Source of the DNA: Bradyrhizobium diazoefficiens
GTDB taxonomy: Bacteria; Pseudomonadota; Alphaproteobacteria; Rhizobiales; Xanthobacteraceae
Assembly (NCBI RefSeq): GCF_018131015.1
Contig: NZ_JAFCJJ010000016.1
Coordinates: 62,001 to 126,000, forward strand
Direction: 5' to 3'
DNA length: 64,000 nt
Positions 1-7,942 of this stretch are shown piece by piece; position 1 is the first letter of the stretch; each line of letters starts with the position of its first letter. The position numbers and the translations under genes are program-made. The notes below the pieces were generated by a model. It saw nothing but the letters and a program-made list of their open reading frames with translations, did not search any database and was not told where the DNA came from.

Positions 1-1054
1 ACAGCTTGAACTCCTTGTCGGCCCGCAGGAGTGACTGCAGATCGGCCAGCGCGCGGCCGAGAATCTGCCAGGTCATGGCTTCGATGCGTCCGCTCGATTC
101 CGCCAGAGGAATGAAGTTCATCGGCGGGACTATCGAGCCGTCCTCGCGCAGCCAGCGCGCCAGGATCTCGCAGCCCCTGATCTGGCCGGTCTTGAGGTCG
201 AAGATCGGCTGGAAGTACGGCCTGAACTCGCCGCGCTCCAGCGCGCGATCGAGATCGGCGACGGGACCTTCCATCCGCCGGCTCCGGGACAGCAGCAGCC
301 CGAACAGGGCGCCGAGCGCGAGCGCGACGGCCATCGCCGGCCAGTACAGCTCGCTGCTCCAGTGCGACAGCACGGTCCGGTCGATGCGGATGACCGTGCG
401 CAGCGGATAGCGCTGCGAGCTCTTCTCGAAATCGACCGGATGGGACAGCGGCTTGTCGGCGTCGAGCTTGAACTCGCCGAGCCGGGCGCCGTTCTTGAGC
501 GCGAGCAGCACCTCGCCATGCGCGCGCAGCTCGGCCGGCATGATGTCGAACAGGCTGGCGTTGATGCCGAGGATCGCGACCAGCGCCTTCTTGTCGCCGA
601 TGTCCCTGAGCACGCCGAGCGCGTCGCCGCCGAACTGCTCGACGCGGAACAGCAGCAGCCTGGTATCGTGCGAGCCAAGCATGTCGGCGCGATCGACCCA
701 GCCCTTGTCGAATTCGAGCGTCTCCGAATAGGCCGAGCAGATCACCGAGCCGTCGGGGTTGACGATGCGGACGTCCTTCACGGCGGAGCGCTGATAGACG
801 TGCAGCCGGACCGCCTGGAGCGAGGCCGGATCGCATGAGGCGAGGCCACGGCCGGCGAGGTCGTCGAGGCTTGCGGCGGCGAAGTCGACGGCGAACTCGG
901 CCCGGCGCAGCACCACCCCGGTGAGCTCGTCGAGCTGGCGCGCCTGCTGGTCGTGGATGAATCGCGTCGCCGCGAAATGGCCAGCGAGGGCGAACGCCGC
1001 CGTGCCCGCGAGCACGAGCGCCGCCAGTGAGAGTTTCGGCCGTGCTGGTCCCAT
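1..1054 (-). CDS. CSS-motif/EAL-domain cyclic-di-GMP phosphodiesterase, partial (C-terminus beyond left edge)
   Basis: Open reading frame of 351 codons from ATG at 1054 that is still open at base 2, so the C-terminal part is missing. An N-terminal hydrophobic segment (about residues 8-28) is followed by a periplasmic region with cysteines in ASCDPAS and VICSAYS, the signature of CSS-motif sensor domains, whose cysteines respond to redox state in known members. A second membrane segment (about 235-255) precedes the start of an EAL domain, with the EAL-type substrate-binding motif as CEILARW after FQPIFDLKTG. The family hydrolyses c-di-GMP to pGpG at the inner membrane. Catalytic motifs after the EAL block lie outside the window, so activity cannot be judged. 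It lies close to an EPS cluster, a process commonly controlled by c-di-GMP. Confidence 0.88.
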   Translation of the reverse strand, partial: MGPARPKLSLAALVLAGTAAFALAGHFAATRFIHDQQARQLDELTGVVLRRAEFAVDFAAASLDDLAGRGLASCDPASLQAVRLHVYQRSAVKDVRIVNPDGSVICSAYSETLEFDKGWVDRADMLGSHDTRLLLFRVEQFGGDALGVLRDIGDKKALVAILGINASLFDIMPAELRAHGEVLLALKNGARLGEFKLDADKPLSHPVDFEKSSQRYPLRTVIRIDRTVLSHWSSELYWPAMAVALALGALFGLLLSRSRRMEGPVADLDRALERGEFRPYFQPIFDLKTGQIRGCEILARWLREDGSIVPPMNFIPLAESSGRIEAMTWQILGRALADLQSLLRADKEFKL

Positions 1055-1069
1055 CCCGGCTCGAGGGGT

Positions 1070-1115
1070 TAAGATAAGATTACCCGAACCCTATCCTCGG
1101 AGCCGCTAAGATAAG
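1070..1115. repeat. Direct repeat TAAGATAAG upstream of the EAL gene
   Basis: The nonamer TAAGATAAG occurs at 1070-1078 and again at 1107-1115, 37 bp apart, 16-61 bp upstream of the EAL start codon. Periodicity near 3.5 helical turns is compatible with a regulator site, but no known consensus is recognised. Confidence 0.35.
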
Positions 1116-1234
1116 GTTTAAGGGCGGGTGCGGTGTGGGTCCGTGTTTGTACGGACCGACCGGCCGCGGCCGGATTCGTCGAGAGGGCGTCACGCACCGT
1201 AACGCCGGCGTTCCGGCCGCGATTGCGACGGGCG

Positions 1235-1408
1235 TCAGCCCTTCTTGGGGCCCTTCGACTTGAGCGACAGGCCAAGGCGCAAAGCCATGCGTTTGATCGC
1301 GTCGGGCGATCGCCCGAGCAGTTTCGCCGCCTCTTCAAGCGAAGTCGAAGACTTCGCCAATTCCATGAGACGGCGGTCTTCCTTGAACGACCAGGGCTTG
1401 CGCGCCAT
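1235..1408 (-). CDS. Small SANT/Myb-like helix-turn-helix hypothetical protein
   Basis: 57-residue protein starting MARKPWSFKEDRRL at ATG 1408; an in-frame upstream start at 1462 exists, but GAGAGGA lies 11-12 bases before 1408. The sequence WSFKEDRRLMELA followed by SLEEAAKLLGRSPDAIKRMALRLGL resembles a single SANT/Myb-like or sigma-70 region 4-like helical unit with a lysine-rich tail (KSKGPKKG). Such short proteins are common as conserved hypotheticals in Bradyrhizobium. A DNA-binding role is inference from the fold-like pattern and basic C-terminus only. Confidence 0.6.
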   Translation of the reverse strand: MARKPWSFKEDRRLMELAKSSTSLEEAAKLLGRSPDAIKRMALRLGLSLKSKGPKKG

Positions 1409-1945
1409 AACCGAAAAATTCCTCTCGCATCGACTGACGACAAAGCCGCCAAGCGGACCCATGTTCGCTCGACGGCTTTGCTTGGGTGGGGCCGGGCCGT
1501 TGGGGCAAGCCCGGTGTGCAAATGGATAGGCGATCGGTGAAACTTCGCAACAAACACCGGGGATTAAGCTAACTCCTCAACCTTACCTGGACGAGCGCCG
1601 CGCTCAGTACAATCACTGAGCCCAGTCAGTCGCATCGCGTGTCGACAAGCACGATATTTCCGGGTGCCGTTGCGATCGCGCGCGAGCGCGAGAGGACGCG
1701 GATGCATGCGCAGAATCTGGTATTCTGAAAATCAGCATTGCGTCCGTCAGGCGCGCGCGAGATGGCCGGACGAGGCCTTGCCCGGCGAGGCGGGCGAATT
1801 CGGCGCATTGGAGCTCTCTTCGCTGATGGGACGCGCTGCGGCCGAATGATCAGAACAGGCCAGGACCGGCCGGTCTGTCCGCGGGGATTCAGCCTTTGTT
1901 AACCATCCCGGGCCCATTTTCCCCGCTGGCGCTTCAAACCGGACA
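1409..1945. other. Intergenic, 537 bp, no gene seen
   Basis: Only short overlapping open frames in several phases are present, none with a ribosome binding site and recognisable protein. It lies between divergently read genes, so it must hold the promoters of both, but no clear -35/-10 pair could be picked. Confidence 0.5.
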
Positions 1946-2374
1946 ATGCGCATGTTCCAGCTCTTCCTGCGGGCCCGCACCCATAACTTCCTGAAGGACC
2001 ATTTCAGGGGAGAGCAGGCGTTTCGCGCGCGCGCGCCCGAGCGCGACGCGGAAACTGATCGCACGCGCATCGATGCGATCATGGCTGCCATCGAAGACGC
2101 GCTGCATGCGGCGGAGCGCGAGCAGACCGGCCTCAACCGCCGCGTCGAAGACGTGCTCGCGCGCGCGGCGGTGACCATCGGCAACGGCGACGACGAATAT
2201 CTCGAGCGCGAGGCGCTGGACACCCATCACCAGGATCTGTTCGACAAGGAGATCCTGAACGGCCAGCGCAGGCTCAAGGAGCTCGGCGCGGCGATCGCCC
2301 ACTTCAAATTCCTGAAGGCGGCGATGCTGAGCCGCTTCCCCGAATACAGGCCGCCCGCGAGCCAGCCGAACTGA
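1946..2374 (+). CDS. Conserved hypothetical charged helical protein
   Basis: 142 residues, very rich in Arg/Glu/Ala and predicted to be almost all alpha-helical, e.g. RRVEDVLARAA and QRRLKELGAAIAHFKFLKAAML. No signal peptide or membrane segment. A possible second start at 1952 (MFQLFLRAR) would shorten it by two residues. A competing antisense frame (1934-2302) is less protein-like. The function is not recognised; cytosolic coiled-coil or helical bundle is the most that can be said. Confidence 0.6.
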   Translation: MRMFQLFLRARTHNFLKDHFRGEQAFRARAPERDAETDRTRIDAIMAAIEDALHAAEREQTGLNRRVEDVLARAAVTIGNGDDEYLEREALDTHHQDLFDKEILNGQRRLKELGAAIAHFKFLKAAMLSRFPEYRPPASQPN

Positions 2375-2396
2375 CGCAAGGCGCCGCGAGCGCCGG

Positions 2397-3131
2397 TCAG
2401 ATCGCCAGCATGCTGTTGCCCTGGATGGACAGCAGCGTCAGGTTGCCGGTGGCGTAGGCGCCGGTATCGATGTTGGCACGGTTCTCCAGCAGCTCGGCCT
2501 GCCGCACCGGGGTGTGACCGTGCACGACGTACTTGCCGAAGCGCTTCTTGCTCTGGAGGAATTCATCCCGGATCCACAACAGGTCCTGCTCGCGCTGCTC
2601 GGACAGCGGGATTCCCGGGCGAACGCCGGCATGCACGAAGAAGAAGTCGCCGCAGGTGAATGTCGGCCGCAGCTGGCGCAGAAACTCGATGTGCTGCGGC
2701 GGCATCGACGACCTCAGCTCGCGCACGAGCTCCGACTGTTCTTCCTTGACGGGATCCGGCGAGGCCGGCAGCCCGTACGATATCATGGTCTGGAGCCCGC
2801 CGACCTTGAGCCACTCGCCGAGGCGTGAGGGGTCGTCCAGCACCGAGGTGAAATAGGCCTCGTGGTTGCCCTTGAGAAAGACCGTGTTGCGATGGCGGCT
2901 GCGCCGGATCAGGAGGTCGAGGGTGTGACGCGAGTCCGGTCCCCGGTCGATATAGTCGCCGAGAAAGACCTCGATCGCGCGATAGGGCCGGCTGTTGGAC
3001 ATGTCGGCGTCGATGACGGCGAACATCTGCTCGAGCAGATGGGCGCAGCCATGAATATCGCTCATCGCATATACGCGGACGCCGTTCGGCAGCTTCGGCC
3101 GGGGCGAGGACTGGGGCGCGCTCGTGGGCAT
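2397..3131 (-). CDS. PPP-family metallophosphoesterase (serine/threonine phosphatase or Ap4A hydrolase-like)
   Basis: 244 residues from ATG 3131 (an in-frame TTG at 3140 is less likely). It carries the calcineurin-like metal-binding blocks in order: SDIHG, FLGDYIDRGPDS, LKGNHE, FVHAGVRPG and YVVHGHTPV. This order and spacing match bacterial PPP enzymes such as PrpA/ApaH-like phosphatases that use two Mn/Fe ions. No signal peptide, so cytosolic. Protein phosphatase versus dinucleotide polyphosphatase cannot be separated by eye. It lies just outside the EPS island and might counter tyrosine or serine kinases, but that link is speculation. Confidence 0.9.
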   Translation of the reverse strand: MPTSAPQSSPRPKLPNGVRVYAMSDIHGCAHLLEQMFAVIDADMSNSRPYRAIEVFLGDYIDRGPDSRHTLDLLIRRSRHRNTVFLKGNHEAYFTSVLDDPSRLGEWLKVGGLQTMISYGLPASPDPVKEEQSELVRELRSSMPPQHIEFLRQLRPTFTCGDFFFVHAGVRPGIPLSEQREQDLLWIRDEFLQSKKRFGKYVVHGHTPVRQAELLENRANIDTGAYATGNLTLLSIQGNSMLAI

Positions 3132-3283
3132 GGGGTCCAACTCTTTTCAAAGAGCTTCGCCCGGGATGTCAATATGCTATCGACGAAATCGGTTCACCAC
3201 GAGCCGCTTTTTTCTCCACTCATGCGTGCCGAACGCTCATTTGCGCGCCTGACGGATTTCCGCCCGATTCCGCAGCGGTTCTA

Positions 3284-3562
3284 CTATCCGAAGCTTTGGC
3301 CGTCGAATGACGGCGCGGCTTTGCCGCGAAAGGCCGGCGTACGCACGCGAACCAGAAGCGCGCCGCAGACATAGCCAAGCTGGAGCACGGCGGCAAAGAC
3401 AAGGATCATGACAATGCTGTGAGTCGTGTCTTGTCCTCGCCAGGCGCAGAGCGCCCCGAGAATTGCCGCACCGAGAACGATTGCGGGAGGCAGGATGAAA
3501 ATGCGGAAGCGGCCCCCCAGCAGCGATCCGATCAACAGACTGAAAACAGCAACGATACTCAC
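3284..3562 (-). CDS. Small hypothetical membrane protein
   Basis: 92 residues from GTG 3562, chosen because GAGGAG stands six bases upstream; a longer in-frame ATG at 3610 lacks this. Three hydrophobic stretches follow each other: VAVFSLLIGSLLGG, IFILPPAIVLGAAILGALCAW and SIVMILVFAAVLQLGYVCGALL, then a short polar tail. Inner-membrane location is likely. Function not recognised. It is read away from the polyprenyl-phosphate sugar transferase gene. Confidence 0.65.
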   Translation of the reverse strand: MSIVAVFSLLIGSLLGGRFRIFILPPAIVLGAAILGALCAWRGQDTTHSIVMILVFAAVLQLGYVCGALLVRVRTPAFRGKAAPSFDGQSFG

Positions 3563-3915
3563 GCCCCACTCCTCGAAATGCCGAGAGTGTAAGGAGCTGC
3601 AACCTAACAACGGTTTAAAGCAGGGTTGAACAGCCGTTCGAGTTCGCGCGGAATGACGCGCTGAAATGCGGCAGTTTGATGCGAAATGCGGCGCGATGCT
3701 CAGTTGGATGTCACGCTTGTGACGGCGCTTTGAGCATTCACACGTTCACATGTTGTGACGTTGCATTGCAGAAGAATCGATTTGATTTATTTGGTGCGGT
3801 GCCGCAATGTTGCTTTGTTGTTTGGTTAAGGCATTACACAAAACGCGTCGTAGAATTTAGATTGATCTGCTTGCAATTTTCGATTGTGAGTGCGTGGCGA
3901 GGCAGCGAGGTTCGG
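3563..3915. promoter_or_regulatory. AT-rich divergent promoter region in front of the EPS initiating transferase
   Basis: 353 bp without a gene, clearly lower in GC than the surroundings. The transferase frame stays open leftward through part of it (to 3676), but the residues there are Cys-rich and not protein-like. It contains the half-site cluster at 3710-3760 and several TTTGATTTATTTG-like tracts that could be promoter -10/UP sequence. Confidence 0.55.
3710..3760. promoter_or_regulatory. Cluster of GTGAC/TTCACA half-sites
   Basis: Perfect inverted repeat GTCAC-gctt-GTGAC at 3710-3723, then tandem TTCACACG (3737-3744) and TTCACATG (3745-3752) followed at once by TTGTGACG (3753-3760), so that TCACA-TGT-TGTGA forms a second palindrome. 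Four half-sites in 51 bp about 160 bp before the start codon suggest an operator for an oligomeric regulator. The regulator is not identifiable from sequence. Confidence 0.5.
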
Positions 3916-5340
3916 ATGGCTGTAGCAACTTATGGTTCGGAAAATTATTATCCCCTCGTATCGAACCGTCGCGGTGCCCTCCAGAGACCCCTCCAGATCG
4001 CTCTGATCGCGGGTGACTTTCTTGGCGTGCTCGTCAGTTATTTCGCCGCGAGCGGTCTCTATCGGCTGCTCGTGTCCGAACAGGACTCGTCCGTCGGAGC
4101 CGGACTCGTCGTCGCCGCGGTGTTCGTGACGATCGCGTATTTCCAGGGCATCTACGATCACCATCGCCTCCTGAACACGCTCTGGCAGCTCCGCAAGACG
4201 CTGGCGGTCTGGATCGTCTCGCTGACCATCCTCGCCGTCGAGGCGTTCCTGCTCAAATCGTCCGCGGATTTGTCGCGCGGGACCACGCTGCTGTTCGCGG
4301 CCACCGGCGGCGTTGCCCTCGGCGGGCTCCGCCTGCTGTGGCGCGTCGCGCTGAACTCCAGCTATGCCAAGGTCCGACTGGTCGACAGGAAAGTCGTGCT
4401 GCTCAGCCTCAAGCCTCTCGATTTCACGTCGAGCCGCTTCAAGGATCTGCGCAAGCACGGTTTCAATGTCGTGCGGCATTTCGTGCTCGAGCCGTCCGGG
4501 GACGGCGCGGGATGGGATCACGTCATTCGCGGCGTGGTGCATCAGGCGCGCGCTGCGGATGCGGAAGAGTATCTCCTCGTCATCGACTGGGATGAAATGC
4601 CGCTGCTGCAGAAGCTGAGCCACCATCTGCGGGTGGTGCCGCAGCCGATCCGGCTGCTGCCGGACTTCCCGATTGCGGACCTGGTCTCGCGCCCTTTCCA
4701 GCCGGTCAGCGGCACTGTCGCGATCGAGATCCAGCGTGCGCCGCTCAGCGTGTTCGAGCGGGCGCAGAAGCGCTGTCTCGACATCGGCCTTGCCTCGTTC
4801 GCGCTTTTGCTGCTGGCGCCGCTGCTGGTGACGGCCGCGATCATGATCAAGCTCGATTCGATGGGGAGCGTGATCTTCAGGCAGTCCCGTCGCGGCTTCA
4901 ACGGCAAGCCGTTCGAGATCTGGAAGTTCCGCTCGATGACGGTGGCCGAGAACGGCCATGTGGTCACGCAGGCGAAGCGGACGGACGCACGCGTCACCCG
5001 CGTCGGCCGCGTGCTGCGGCGGACCAGCATCGACGAGTTGCCGCAGCTCTGGAACGTTCTGCGCGGCGAGATGTCCCTGGTCGGGCCGCGCCCGCACGCG
5101 CTCGCACACGACAACTATTATGACCAGCTCATCAGCAATTACGTTTATCGGCACCACATGAAGCCGGGCCTGACCGGCTGGGCCCAGGTCAACGGCTTCC
5201 GCGGCGAGACGCCGACCATCGACCTGATGGAAAAGCGGGTCGAATACGACGTCTGGTACGTCAGCAACTGGAGCATCTGGCTCGATATCAGGATCATCCT
5301 GAAGACCGCGCTGGCGCTGATCCACCAGGAGGCGTACTGA
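3916..5340 (+). CDS. Undecaprenyl-phosphate hexose-1-phosphate transferase (WbaP/ExoY-type polyprenyl glycosylphosphotransferase)
   Basis: 474 residues from ATG 3916, preceded by GGCAGCGAGG; the frame extends further upstream but that part looks non-coding. The N-terminal half has four hydrophobic segments (about residues 25-130) and a CoA-binding-like middle region. The C-terminal bacterial sugar transferase domain (about 285-474) begins KRCLDIGLASFALLLLAPL and has FRQSRRGFNGKPF, WKFRSM, DELPQLWNVLRGEMSLVGPRP and KPGLTGWAQVNG. The family moves a hexose-1-phosphate from its UDP-sugar to the lipid carrier at the inner membrane, the first step of EPS repeat-unit assembly. The substrate (glucose or galactose) cannot be told. 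It is the leftmost gene of the EPS island. Confidence 0.92.
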   Translation: MAVATYGSENYYPLVSNRRGALQRPLQIALIAGDFLGVLVSYFAASGLYRLLVSEQDSSVGAGLVVAAVFVTIAYFQGIYDHHRLLNTLWQLRKTLAVWIVSLTILAVEAFLLKSSADLSRGTTLLFAATGGVALGGLRLLWRVALNSSYAKVRLVDRKVVLLSLKPLDFTSSRFKDLRKHGFNVVRHFVLEPSGDGAGWDHVIRGVVHQARAADAEEYLLVIDWDEMPLLQKLSHHLRVVPQPIRLLPDFPIADLVSRPFQPVSGTVAIEIQRAPLSVFERAQKRCLDIGLASFALLLLAPLLVTAAIMIKLDSMGSVIFRQSRRGFNGKPFEIWKFRSMTVAENGHVVTQAKRTDARVTRVGRVLRRTSIDELPQLWNVLRGEMSLVGPRPHALAHDNYYDQLISNYVYRHHMKPGLTGWAQVNGFRGETPTIDLMEKRVEYDVWYVSNWSIWLDIRIILKTALALIHQEAY

Positions 5341-5366
5341 CCCCGGATCCGCGATGGAGCCGATGA

Positions 5367-5636
5367 CTACTCGTAGCCGTCGTCGCAGCGCGAGTCCGAA
5401 TGCAGCGGCAGGATCGCGAAGGCGACGACCGCGCAGACGACGACTGCGAACGGAATGATCAGGATGCCGTAGACGGTCGATTCCACCGCCCTGCCGAACC
5501 AGGATCGGCCCTTTTCCTCACGCGGATTTTCCTGGGCGGACCAACTCGGGGAGGCGACGACCGGCTGACGAGCCTCTTGGGCGCCTGCGGCGGTCAACTG
5601 CCGGAACGAGCTTCCATCCAAATCGATTTGCGACAC
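5367..5636 (-). CDS. Small single-span membrane protein
   Basis: 89 residues from GTG 5636, with GGGAG eight bases upstream; a longer frame to 5840 has no such site and looks random. A polar N-terminal half (about 1-50) is followed by one strong membrane segment, TVYGILIIPFAVVVCAVVAF, and a short acidic C-terminal tail (SDSRCDDGYE). Function not recognised. It is convergent with the sugar transferase gene (26 bp between stops). Confidence 0.6.
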   Translation of the reverse strand: MSQIDLDGSSFRQLTAAGAQEARQPVVASPSWSAQENPREEKGRSWFGRAVESTVYGILIIPFAVVVCAVVAFAILPLHSDSRCDDGYE

Positions 5637-6107
5637 AACAGTACTCCCTGAACAGCTTGTTCTTGCCGCGCATTTATTTCGCGAACCCGGCGAAACACCT
5701 GCCGCGGATGTTCGGACCCGGCCGGGATGACCTTCTTGCGAGATCGCTGTCCCGGCGTTCCAAGGGTGGTCGCCGGGCTTCCCTCGCTTGCAGATTGCAG
5801 GCGTTCGGAAGCCGGCGGCTTCAAATAATTCTGCCTGCAATAAGCTAACGGCCGGTGTGCACTTGCAGAGCAGCCTGCTGCAAACCTGTGCAGCCGATCA
5901 AGCGCGTGTCCATCCTCCGTGCCCGGATTCGGTCGTGAAACTGCCGCTATGGTTAACGGCAGTTCGCGCGATCGGGCGACTGGCGCCGTCATTCTCCTCG
6001 GAGCCTCGAGGCGACCGGCATCGCACGAGAGCCGGTTTGCCGCTGGCCGCAATCGCGGAGCCGACGCAATTGGTCCGTATGGAATCTCGATGCGAGGAAA
6101 TCGATCA
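5637..6107. promoter_or_regulatory. Divergent intergenic region before the SGNH hydrolase
   Basis: 471 bp between two divergently read genes. No convincing coding frame. It contains the 26-bp interrupted palindrome at 5939-5964 and must hold promoters for both sides. Confidence 0.5.
5939..5964. promoter_or_regulatory. 26-bp interrupted palindrome, candidate operator
   Basis: AACTGCCG (5939-5946), ten bases, then CGGCAGTT (5957-5964), a perfect 8-bp inverted repeat; the TA steps inside the spacer are symmetric too. It lies 144 bp upstream of the SGNH hydrolase start. No run of T follows, so a binding site is more likely than a terminator. Confidence 0.45.
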
Positions 6108-6824
6108 ATGTCGGCAGTTGCCCGGTCGCTCTGGATCGCCATGGCGGTCGTGCTGTCGGAATTCGCGTGTCTGTCTGCAGCCGGCGTCCCCTTGGAGACG
6201 CTGCGGATCGCGTTGCCGCTCCCGGCGCAGATCGCGTTTGAAGGCGACAGCACGACATACGGTCAGGATACGTCGCAAGAGTCAGGTGGAAGATCCGCCA
6301 TCAACGGAGCTGGGCAAACCCGCAGCCGTGTCCCTTTTCCGGAACAGCTTGGCACGCTGCTTGCTGGCCAGGCGAGAATATCCAACAGAGGCTATCCGGG
6401 CGACCGGACCATCGATGCTCTCGCCAGATGGCAGAATGCGCAACGCGTCGATCTCGTGTTCCTGATGTATGGAACGAACGATTGCGCCAATTTCGGCCGA
6501 TTGGCGGGGGGATCAGTAAGCATCGGGGACTACCGCCGAAATCTGGTCAAACTGGTTTTGCATCACTCATCGAGGGGAGAAAAAGTGGTGCTGATGACGG
6601 CTCCTCCGCTTCAGGACCGGTTGCTTGAGGCTCGCCTGGAGGAATACCGGGAGACAATGCGCAGCGTCGCGCGCGAAACTCACGTCGGATTGATCGACAT
6701 ATCGCGCGTGATTCAAGGCGTGCAAGACAAATGGACCGATGGTGTGCACCTGTCGGTCTCGGCGAATATGGCAATCGCGTCGTACATCAAAGACAGGCTG
6801 GACCTCACCAAGTCAACCAAATGA
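6108..6824 (+). CDS. Exported SGNH/GDSL hydrolase or O-acyltransferase component
   Basis: 238 residues from ATG 6108 with GAGGAAA upstream; this start gives a good signal peptide (SLWIAMAVVLSEFACLSAAG). SGNH blocks are complete: Ser48 in FEGDSTTYG, Gly95 in NRGYPGD, Asn124 in YGTNDCAN, and Asp211/His214 in DGVHLS. The family acts as esterases or transfers acyl groups on glycans in the periplasm. Its stop overlaps the start of the next gene by ATGA, so it is translationally coupled to a membrane acyltransferase. That pairing suggests periplasmic O-acetylation or deacetylation of EPS sugars. Confidence 0.85.
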   Translation: MSAVARSLWIAMAVVLSEFACLSAAGVPLETLRIALPLPAQIAFEGDSTTYGQDTSQESGGRSAINGAGQTRSRVPFPEQLGTLLAGQARISNRGYPGDRTIDALARWQNAQRVDLVFLMYGTNDCANFGRLAGGSVSIGDYRRNLVKLVLHHSSRGEKVVLMTAPPLQDRLLEARLEEYRETMRSVARETHVGLIDISRVIQGVQDKWTDGVHLSVSANMAIASYIKDRLDLTKSTK

Positions 6825-7912
6825 TCAGAAACATTCAAGCGCTCCGCGCATTCGCAGCTCTGCTCGTTGTGTGGGCGCATCTGAAGGAGTTCTTTCCGGA
6901 GAGCCCCCTGGTGAAGATGCTGCCATCAGGCATCTCGGGGGTCGATCTGTTCTTCGTCATCAGCGGATTCATCATGGTTAGCAGCACTGCTAACCCCAAT
7001 GTCGATTGGCGCTCGTTCTTCGAGAAGCGCGTCGTGCGCATCTTGCCGCTGTATTACTTCTTCACGTTCCTCGTGCTGGCGTTGACCTTCGCGGCCCCGG
7101 CAGCGTTCAAAAGCTCGGCGCCGTCTTGGCAGCAGCTATGGCAATCGCTTGCGTTCATTCCGTTCGAAAAGGCGCCCGGCAGGATCTATCCGCTCTATTA
7201 TCTCGGCTGGACCCTCAATTTCGAGATGTTCTTCTACGCAATCTTCGCAGCTTCGCTCGCGCTCGGATGGTCTCGAAGGGCGCTCACCGTCGGCTTGGCC
7301 ATCGTTTTTCTCGTCGTCCTCGGAACGGTCCTCCCCAACCTGGACGGCTTCAGCATTCCGGCTTACTTCTTTACTCGACCGATCATGCTGGATTTCCTCT
7401 TCGGGGTTGCCATCGGCGCAGCGGTTGAGCGGAGCCCCAAGAACGCATTGTCTCCATCTGCCGGCTTTCTGATCCTTGTCCTGGGCTGCATCGGCTTCTT
7501 TGGCGCGGTGTACGTGCTTCCGCAATCGGCGGCCGACCAGCTTTATGCCCCAACCATGCACACGGTGCTGCGATACGGGATATGGGCGGGTTTGATCGTT
7601 TTCGCGGCGGTTGACCTGGAGAGAAACGGTTACAGCGTTGCGAACCGGCTTGCCCTGAGGATCGGGGATGCGAGCTACTCGCTCTACCTCAGCCACTTTC
7701 TGATCGTCGGCGCAGCCATTTCCGTCGCCAGTCGGCTTCATCTTGACACGTTCGGCAGTATTGCTGCCGCGGGCGTCACGCTTGCGCTGTGCTGTCTCGC
7801 TGCAGTGCTCTGTCACCGCTGGATTGAAACTCCACTGAGCGGGCTCCTGCGAAGCGCATTTGGCTTGTTGCGATCGGAGGATCCGCGCCTGGTTGCAAGG
7901 GCGAAACGCTAA
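6821..7912 (+). CDS. Acyltransferase 3 family membrane protein (OafA-like), EPS O-acylation
   Basis: 363 residues from ATG 6821, overlapping the SGNH stop in ATGA. The start IRNIQALRAFAALLVVWAH is the typical AT3 first helix with R-x10-H; GVDLFFVISGFIM is the second conserved block, and about ten membrane segments follow, ending with SLYLSHFL. AT3 proteins move acyl groups (usually acetyl) from cytosolic donors across the inner membrane to glycans. No fused SGNH domain is present; the preceding gene supplies one separately. Confidence 0.9.
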   Translation: MIRNIQALRAFAALLVVWAHLKEFFPESPLVKMLPSGISGVDLFFVISGFIMVSSTANPNVDWRSFFEKRVVRILPLYYFFTFLVLALTFAAPAAFKSSAPSWQQLWQSLAFIPFEKAPGRIYPLYYLGWTLNFEMFFYAIFAASLALGWSRRALTVGLAIVFLVVLGTVLPNLDGFSIPAYFFTRPIMLDFLFGVAIGAAVERSPKNALSPSAGFLILVLGCIGFFGAVYVLPQSAADQLYAPTMHTVLRYGIWAGLIVFAAVDLERNGYSVANRLALRIGDASYSLYLSHFLIVGAAISVASRLHLDTFGSIAAAGVTLALCCLAAVLCHRWIETPLSGLLRSAFGLLRSEDPRLVARAKR

Positions 7913-7942
7913 GCCCATCATCGAGGGTTTGCTGGCGTGACG

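Noticed and set aside
3826..5325. 499-codon antisense frame under the sugar transferase
   Set aside because: Composition is shadow-like and the opposite strand encodes an unmistakable PF02397-type protein.
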